DNA from: Bacillus sp. F19
Lineage (GTDB): Bacteria; Bacillota; Bacilli; Bacillales; Bacillaceae
Direction of reading: 5' to 3'
DNA: 64,000 nucleotides
NCBI GenBank assembly: GCA_023823795.1
Contig: CP085710.1
Coordinates: forward strand, 1,018,001-1,082,000
Position numbers and translations under genes: made by a program. Positions 56,938-64,000 of the stretch are shown here, in pieces (positions within the stretch are counted from its first letter, which is position 1; every line of letters starts with the position of its first letter). The notes beneath the pieces are model-generated. The model saw only the letters and a program-made list of their open reading frames with translations, had not been told where the DNA came from and did no database searches.

Positions 56938-57684
56938 ATGTTGTTTCTTCATGATGTATGGGTGAACTGGTTTGAAGGAGAAGAAAACGGGTACAATGTG
57001 TGCCATTTCCATGAATGGAGAAAAGATGACAGTGTTGAGCTTCTGGACCAGGTTCCTCTATTTAAAGTAAACTCGGTCTTATACCATTATATTGAGAATG
57101 ATTTGTCTGAGCTGCCGCAGGGACTGTTAAAAGATGCCTTTCAAAAAGCGTATATTCGCAAAAATCATGAGCGCATTCAGCTGGATTACTGTTTCGTCGT
57201 AACTGACGGACAGGGGATACTTGCAGTCGATACGATCGGCTACAGCATACCAGTCCGCAAAAGCCGGTTAATTCCGCGCCAGGAACAGCTTGTCTATGAA
57301 ATGATTAAAGATGTTGAGGCAGAGGAGTATTTGTTTGAGACAGAAACGATGGAAAAGGAATTTCATATCCTGTCGCCAAGTCCGTCACATATGAGCGGTT
57401 TAACTAGAAAAGAACGCCAGTTAAAACAGCTGCTGTTTATGGCCCTTGATCAGCTGCAGTCAACAAAAAATGCTGCTGAGGTTAAATACTGGTACACAGA
57501 GTGGAATCCGACAATGTATGAAACGATTCAAGACCTGAGCTTTGAGGACGTATGGAGAATGCTTTACGATGAAACGTTAAGCGGCTGGAGTCCTAAGCAT
57601 ATGACGCTATGTGAACATCTGATAAAAGGACAGCCTTTCTTTGAGAAGCTGTGGGAAATGGAACATGAATCAAAGGTGAATTAG
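56938..57684 (+). CDS. yjbA: YjbA-family protein (DUF3603)
   Basis: 248 residues, soluble: [79 protein letters not shown]. Recognised by sequence and by its place between the app operon and trpS. Function unknown. Start ATG after GAAGTGAGGGG. Confidence 0.88.
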   Translation: MLFLHDVWVNWFEGEENGYNVCHFHEWRKDDSVELLDQVPLFKVNSVLYHYIENDLSELPQGLLKDAFQKAYIRKNHERIQLDYCFVVTDGQGILAVDTIGYSIPVRKSRLIPRQEQLVYEMIKDVEAEEYLFETETMEKEFHILSPSPSHMSGLTRKERQLKQLLFMALDQLQSTKNAAEVKYWYTEWNPTMYETIQDLSFEDVWRMLYDETLSGWSPKHMTLCEHLIKGQPFFEKLWEMEHESKVN

Positions 57685-57697
57685 GACAAGCTTTAAA

Positions 57698-57740
57698 GAA
57701 AGAAACCAATTCTATATTACAGAATATGGTTTCTTTTTTT
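57698..57740 (+). terminator. Terminator of yjbA
   Basis: GAAACCA...TGGTTTC stem extended by ATTCT/AGAAT, then T7. Confidence 0.75.
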
Positions 57741-57820
57741 ATGTGAAAAACCGGTATGAACCGAAAAGGAATGGTAAAATAAACAGTATGCAATTATTAA
57801 CGATTAGCGAGGGTTCATAT

Positions 57821-59600
<1,780 letters not shown>

Positions 59601-59640
59601 AAGATTTTATTAAGAAAGGAAAGTTTAAAGTTTTGCAAAT

Positions 59641-59724
59641 TGATGTCTAGCTAAAGCGCCTAACTCCCCGGTCAGAACTGATCCGCCTTTCGGAACTCTC
59701 CAAAGCGCCTCCGCTTTTCTTATT
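59641..59724 (+). repeat. Interspersed intergenic repeat, copy 6 (internally deleted)
   Basis: TGATGTCTAGCTAAAGCGCC, TAACTCCCCGGTCAGAACTG, ATCCGCCTTTCGGAACTC, AGCGCCTCCGCTTTTCTTAT. Lacks the central about 40 bp of the longer copies. Confidence 0.75.
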
Positions 59725-59755
59725 ATAAAAGCTTACAACAAGATAATCAACTGCA

Positions 59756-60115
59756 TTAGAGGTAATAGAACACCAATCCTGTAAACATAGTGGCGGCAAG
59801 AAGAAGTCCTGCTAATAGGAAGGGCATATATTCAACGCTGAGCAGCTCAGAAAACAGCCTCATTTCCTCTACTTCTTCCTTTTCTAAATCTCTGCCTTTC
59901 GATTGAAAGGTTCTTCTGAAGCCTAGGGTAATTCCGTCAAAAAATCCACCCTCAGCTACAAGCAGGAACATCGAAATGAAGAGCAGGATTCCAGATAGAT
60001 AAAAAGAAATATTGATATAGTGAAGAAGCGTAATTTCTCCATGTAATAGAAGGGATAGCATAAAGACTAGAACAAACGACACGGAAAACGTTGATAAAAA
60101 TAAATTTCTTTTCAT
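59756..60115 (-). CDS. DUF3899 membrane protein
   Basis: 119 residues with three transmembrane segments (LFLSTFSVSFVLVFMLSLL; INISFYLSGILLFISMFLLV; PFLLAGLLLAATMFTGLVFY) and a cytoplasmic loop FDGITLGFRRTFQSKGRDLE. This pattern fits DUF3899. Function unknown. ATG after AAAAAGAGGG. Confidence 0.8.
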   Translation of the reverse strand: MKRNLFLSTFSVSFVLVFMLSLLLHGEITLLHYINISFYLSGILLFISMFLLVAEGGFFDGITLGFRRTFQSKGRDLEKEEVEEMRLFSELLSVEYMPFLLAGLLLAATMFTGLVFYYL

Positions 60116-60124
60116 AAATACCCT

Positions 60125-60455
60125 CTTTTTTTAACTAATTATACTAAAGTGAAACACGTTCAAATAGTAACTTTGTATAGAAATATACGAAAAATATTAT
60201 AGCGAGAAAAGTAAAAATAGTCAGAATCTTTCCAGTATGCCCGCAAAATAGTTTATTAGCTATTGTTGTATATTGTATACATTTTATATTTTACACACTA
60301 TTTAAATTCTTTACAAAGATTAAGCATTTGGTATTTACTGCGTCATTCAAATGAAATATCAGGACCAATTCCGACACTTTATATAGGTGTAAAGAACTAT
60401 TTTACATTCGAAATAGTCTTAATTTTATTGCATTTGTGTAAATTTTATTAAAAAA
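60125..60455 (+). other. AT-rich intergenic region before oppA
   Basis: About 330 bp between the divergent DUF3899 gene and the oppA promoter. Strongly AT-rich with no credible ORF, RNA gene or repeat that I can support. Confidence 0.5.
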
Positions 60456-60457
60456 AT

Positions 60458-60488
60458 GAATGTACAAACATTCGAAAGCTTGTATAAT
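60458..60488 (+). promoter_or_regulatory. oppA promoter with an inverted-repeat operator candidate
   Basis: TATAAT at 60483-60488; the -35 (TGTACA, 16 bp upstream) is weak and lies inside the inverted repeat GAATGT-ACAA-ACATTC (60458-60473). A regulator binding there would cover the -35. Confidence 0.5.
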
Positions 60489-60531
60489 AGTCTTTGTAAG
60501 AATTTTTTAAAAATAAAAGGGAGGGTTATTA

Positions 60532-62229
60532 ATGAAAAAGTCAAAATTTTCATTGCTTTTAGTTCTTTCGCTTGTTTTAAGCGTTTTCTTAACGGCTTGC
60601 TACGGCGGAGGCAATCAAGGTTCTTCTGACGGAGGAGACAAAGATAAAGACTCTAAAGAAGAAACTAATGTACCACAGGAGCTTAAAGTACTAGAATCAT
60701 CTGAGATACCATCAATGGACTCGGTACTAGCAGAAGATACAATCAGTTTATCTCAATTAAACAATACGAATGAAGGTTTATACCGTATTGATGAAAACCA
60801 AGAGCCAGTGCCTGGTATGGCTGACGGCGAGCCTGAAGCTAATGAAGACGGCACAGAATATACAATTAAATTAAGAGAAGATGCTAAATGGTCTAACGGA
60901 GAACCTGTTACAGCAAACGACTTCGTTTTTGCTTGGCAGCGTGCCCTTAATCCTGAAACAGGATCTGCATATGGTCCATACATGATGATGGGTAAAATTA
61001 AAAATGCAGAAGCATTATATAATGGAAAAGCGAAACCAGAAGATTTAGGCGTTAAAGCTAAAGATGAAAAAACATTGGTGGTTACTCTTGAAAAACCAAT
61101 TCCTTTCTTTAAATCATTAATGGCTTTCCCGACATTCTATCCTCAAAACCAAAAGTATGTTGAAGAACAGGCTGCAAACTTCGGTAAAAAATCAGAAAAT
61201 TTAGTGTTCAACGGACCTTTCACGATCCAAGGATGGGAAGGCCCTGCTGATACTGAGTGGACTTTAGAGAAAAATGCTGAATACTGGGATGCAAAAAATG
61301 TAAGCCTTGAGAAAATTCAATTCAACGTTTCAAAGGATCCTCAAGCTGCAGCAAACGCATTTGAAGCTGGAGAAGCAGATGTGACTCCTAAACTTTCAAC
61401 ACCAGCAGTTATCGCACAATATGAAGGTGATGACCGTCTGTTAAGATGGTTAGAGCCTACAATTTTCTGGCTTAAATTAAATCAAAAGAACGAAGCTCTT
61501 GCTAACGTTAACATCCGTAAAGCCATTGCAATGGCTTTCAATAAAGAAGACTTAACAAATGAAATCTTAAACAATGGTTCTATTCCAGCAAACTATGCTG
61601 TACCAAAAGAATTCGTTACACACCCGGAGAGCGGTAAAGACTTCCGTGAAGGTAATGGAGACTTACTTACTTATAACCCAGAAGAAGCTAAAAAACTATG
61701 GGCAAAAGGCTTAGAAGAGATTGGCCAAAAAGAAGTGAAATTAGTCTACCTTGGCGGAGATACTGAAACGTCTAAAACTGTTGACTCTTACATGAAAGAT
61801 CAGCTTCAAAACACACTTGAAGGATTAACGATTGATGTACAAAGTGTTCCTTTCAGTGTTCGTTTAGATCGTGACAAAACAATGGATTATGATATCCAGG
61901 CTGCAGGCTGGGGTCCTGACTATCTAGATCCGATTTCATTCTCAGATCTATGGATAACTGATGGCGGAAATAACAGAATGGCTTACTCTAACGAAAAGTA
62001 TGACAAATTATTAAAAGATGCTCAAACAACTTTAGCTAACGATCCAGCTAAACGTTTCGAAGCACTTCAAGAAGCTGAAAAAATTGTATTAGAAGAAGAT
62101 GCAGGTATCGCTCCAATGTATCAGCGTGCTTCTAACCTTCTTATCAACAAAAACGTTGAAGGTTTCACTTACCACCTTGTAGGACCTGAATACAGCTACA
62201 AGTGGATTAAAATCACTGACGCTGAGTAA
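60532..62229 (+). CDS. oppA: Oligopeptide-binding lipoprotein OppA
   Basis: 565 residues. Lipoprotein signal ending LTAC, Gly/Asp-rich linker, then family 5 solute-binding protein (IPSMDSVLAEDTISLSQLNN; YTIKLREDAKWSNGEPVTAN; DFVFAWQRALNPETGS; AGWGPDYLDPISFSDLWITD; IAPMYQRASNLLIN). Binds oligopeptides, including signalling peptides in B. subtilis. ATG after AAAGGGAGGG. Separated from oppB by a stem-loop. Confidence 0.94.
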   Translation: MKKSKFSLLLVLSLVLSVFLTACYGGGNQGSSDGGDKDKDSKEETNVPQELKVLESSEIPSMDSVLAEDTISLSQLNNTNEGLYRIDENQEPVPGMADGEPEANEDGTEYTIKLREDAKWSNGEPVTANDFVFAWQRALNPETGSAYGPYMMMGKIKNAEALYNGKAKPEDLGVKAKDEKTLVVTLEKPIPFFKSLMAFPTFYPQNQKYVEEQAANFGKKSENLVFNGPFTIQGWEGPADTEWTLEKNAEYWDAKNVSLEKIQFNVSKDPQAAANAFEAGEADVTPKLSTPAVIAQYEGDDRLLRWLEPTIFWLKLNQKNEALANVNIRKAIAMAFNKEDLTNEILNNGSIPANYAVPKEFVTHPESGKDFREGNGDLLTYNPEEAKKLWAKGLEEIGQKEVKLVYLGGDTETSKTVDSYMKDQLQNTLEGLTIDVQSVPFSVRLDRDKTMDYDIQAAGWGPDYLDPISFSDLWITDGGNNRMAYSNEKYDKLLKDAQTTLANDPAKRFEALQEAEKIVLEEDAGIAPMYQRASNLLINKNVEGFTYHLVGPEYSYKWIKITDAE

Positions 62230-62275
62230 TAGTTATTTACGAAATTAAGGGCGAATGATTCTAATCAAAAAGAAT

Positions 62276-62309
62276 AAAAAGAGAGTATATGCTATATACT
62301 CTCTTTTTA
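62276..62309 (+). terminator. Stem-loop terminator between oppA and oppB
   Basis: AGAGAGTATAT / ATATACTCTCT with a 3-nt loop and T5. Probable partial termination giving excess oppA mRNA. Confidence 0.85.
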
Positions 62310-62376
62310 CCTGCTATAGAATTGTCGAATTATGTAGATGATTCTGAATTTTCATATAGTTCTAGGAGGTGCACAC

Positions 62377-63303
62377 ATGGTTAAATATTTGGGCCAACGT
62401 ATGATTTATATGCTTATCACTCTTATATTAATTGCTTCATTTACATTTTTCCTTATGAAACTGATCCCCGGTACTCCATTTAATAACGGTAAGTTGTCAG
62501 ATGCACAGGTGGAAATCATGAAAGACAAGTATGGGCTCGATCAGCCTGTACCCGTGCAGTATTTTACTTACATGACAAACTTGGCTAAAGGTGATCTTGG
62601 AGTATCATTCCAATTTGACAACACTCCGGTTTCAGAGCTGCTTGCTGCTCGCATAGCCCCATCTGCTATCCTCGGATTTCAGGCAATGTTTGTAGGAACG
62701 TTATTCGGAATATTTCTTGGTATTGTCGGAGCACTGCGCCAAAACACTTGGGTAGATTATGGTGCAACATTCTTTGCTGTTATCGGTAAATCCATCCCCT
62801 CATTTGTTTTTGCCGGTTTATTGCAATATTACGTCGGAGTAAAATTAGGGTGGCTGCCTGTTGCATTCTGGCGCGGACCTGAATACAGCATTTTGCCTAC
62901 AATAGCTCTTGCTATGTTCCCAATTGCGATTGCTGCACGTTTTATGAGAACGGAAATGATCGATGTATTAAATTCTGATTATATTACACTTGCAAAAGCA
63001 AAAGGTGCAAGCTACTTTGAAATTGCTTTTAAACATGCCCTTCGAAATGCATTAATTCCAGTTGTAACGGTTTTAGGACCGCTGGCAGTAGGACTCATGA
63101 CAGGATCACTTGTTATTGAGAAAATTTTCTCCGTACCTGGACTTGGAGAACAGTTCGTTAAGTCAATTACAGTGAACGATTACCCTGTCATTATGGGTAC
63201 AACCCTTTTATTTGCTTTCCTATTTGTCTTAATTATTCTTGTTGTCGATATTTTATACGGCATCATTGACCCACGAATTCGTTTAGCGGGAGGTAAAAAA
63301 TAA
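62377..63303 (+). CDS. oppB: Oligopeptide ABC transporter permease OppB
   Basis: 308 residues, six transmembrane segments: KYLGQRMIYMLITLILIASF, ADIAPS-like periplasmic loop region, EAA loop YITLAKAKGASYFEIAFKHA, and C-terminal DILYGIIDPRIRL. ATG after TAGGAGGTG. Its stop overlaps the oppC start by one base (TAATG). Confidence 0.93.
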   Translation: MVKYLGQRMIYMLITLILIASFTFFLMKLIPGTPFNNGKLSDAQVEIMKDKYGLDQPVPVQYFTYMTNLAKGDLGVSFQFDNTPVSELLAARIAPSAILGFQAMFVGTLFGIFLGIVGALRQNTWVDYGATFFAVIGKSIPSFVFAGLLQYYVGVKLGWLPVAFWRGPEYSILPTIALAMFPIAIAARFMRTEMIDVLNSDYITLAKAKGASYFEIAFKHALRNALIPVVTVLGPLAVGLMTGSLVIEKIFSVPGLGEQFVKSITVNDYPVIMGTTLLFAFLFVLIILVVDILYGIIDPRIRLAGGKK

Positions 63304-64000
63304 TGGCACAAAAAGAACTCAGCAAAGAATTATTTCAACCCGCTAAAATTGATTCTTCAAAGAGTGAAGAAATAAATAAGCCGAGTCTCAATTATTGGCA
63401 GGATGCATGGCTTCGAGTAAGAAAGAATAAAGCTGCCGTTTTCAGTTTAATTGTAATTGTTCTCTTAACTCTTTTAGCATTTATCGGGCCTGCTGTCAGC
63501 GGATACGACTCAGCCCGTCAAAAAGCAACACATGCTAATTTGCCTCCTCGTATTCAAGGTCTTGAAAACATCAGCTGGCTGCCTTTTGATGGAACAAGAA
63601 CTCTTAATAATGGTGAGGAAATAAATATTTATGAACAGAAACAAATTAAAGAATATTACTGGCTTGGAACAGATAACCTGGGCCGTGATCAGTTTACCCG
63701 CATCTGGAAAGGGACACAAATCTCTCTATATATTGCCTTTTTAGCTGCATTTATCGATATGATCATCGGTGTAGCTTACGGTGCAATCTCCGGTTACTTT
63801 GGAGGACGTATTGATAACGTCATGCAGCGTATCATCGAAGTTCTGATGGGGATACCGAACCTTGTTGTCGTTATACTCATGATTTTAATTTTAAAACCTG
63901 GTATTATCTCCATCACAGTTGCATTAACCATAACTGGCTGGGTTGGAATGGCCAGGGTCGTTCGTGCACAAGTTCTTAAACTTAAGAATCAGGAATTCGT
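63303..64000 (+). CDS. oppC: Oligopeptide ABC transporter permease OppC (partial, runs off right edge)
   Basis: About 232 residues visible: cytoplasmic N-terminus, first helix VFSLIVIVLLTLLAFIGPAV, a periplasmic loop including PRIQGLENISWLPFDGTRT, WLGTDNLGRDQFTRIWKG, ISGYFGGRIDNVMQRIIEV and GWVGMARVVRAQVLKLKNQE near the EAA loop. Start ATG overlaps the oppB stop. OppD/OppF ATPase genes are expected beyond the window. Confidence 0.93.
   Translation, partial: MAQKELSKELFQPAKIDSSKSEEINKPSLNYWQDAWLRVRKNKAAVFSLIVIVLLTLLAFIGPAVSGYDSARQKATHANLPPRIQGLENISWLPFDGTRTLNNGEEINIYEQKQIKEYYWLGTDNLGRDQFTRIWKGTQISLYIAFLAAFIDMIIGVAYGAISGYFGGRIDNVMQRIIEVLMGIPNLVVVILMILILKPGIISITVALTITGWVGMARVVRAQVLKLKNQEF

Overview
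The window is chromosomal DNA of a low-GC, spore-forming Bacillaceae bacterium (Bacillus/Metabacillus-like; species not determinable from sequence alone). The grounds are a small YjcZ-type spore-associated protein, competence genes med-comZ, a SAM-I riboswitch, a tryptophan T-box, FapR- and ArgR/AhrC-type operators, AGGAGG-type ribosome sites with many TTG/GTG starts, and a gene order that from about 26 kb to the right end follows Bacillus subtilis yitS-yitT-ipi-yitU-yitV-yitW / argCJBD-carAB-argF / yjzC-yjzD-yjaU-yjaV-med-comZ / yjzB-fabH-fabF-yjaZ / appDFABC-yjbA-trpS-oppABC.

1-10 kb: the start of an amino-acid permease (cut by the window edge), then a maltodextrin locus: a cytoplasmic neopullulanase-type amylase facing a binding protein, two permeases, a secreted and C-terminally membrane-anchored alpha-amylase, and a LacI-family regulator. 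Identical LacI/CcpA-type operators flank the promoter. No ATPase gene is present, so the importer must borrow a shared one. 10-18 kb: a truncated nucleoside hydrolase, a 1408-residue TPR protein with an embedded C39-like cysteine protease domain, a degenerate phosphotransferase, Mn-dependent pyrophosphatase, two small membrane proteins and a short-chain dehydrogenase. 18-24 kb: a SAM-riboswitch-controlled yitJ-metH operon for homocysteine remethylation. 24-31 kb: YajQ, a CvfB-like S1 protein, a dead chemotaxis-receptor fragment, DegV, YitT, a BsuPI lipoprotein, two small proteins, a HAD phosphatase, an esterase and a MIP18-type Fe-S factor.

31.7-41 kb: a continuous arginine/carbamoyl-phosphate operon in which genes overlap or nearly touch, with ARG boxes before argC and carA. 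41-49.7 kb: small Bacillus proteins, Med/ComZ, an RsgA-type GTPase, and the FapR-controlled fabH-fabF pair followed by a zinc protease-like protein. 50-64 kb: two oligopeptide ABC operons (app, opp) on either side of yjbA, a STAS-domain gene and trpS.

Most notable: (1) upstream of the RsgA-type GTPase there is a clean sigma-A promoter, a 22-codon leader ORF, an intrinsic terminator, and an 11-nt stretch inside the leader ORF that can pair with the terminator's 5' arm. This has the architecture of a ribosome-mediated attenuator controlling a ribosome-assembly GTPase. (2) A 12-unit, 51-52-bp tandem hairpin array lies between appC and yjbA. (3) The STAS gene runs without a stop through its own terminator into antisense trpS, probably because of a one-base frameshift. 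(4) A family of about 85-125-bp interspersed intergenic repeats has six main copies. (5) In all three ABC operons a strong stem-loop follows the binding-protein gene or separates it from the permease genes.
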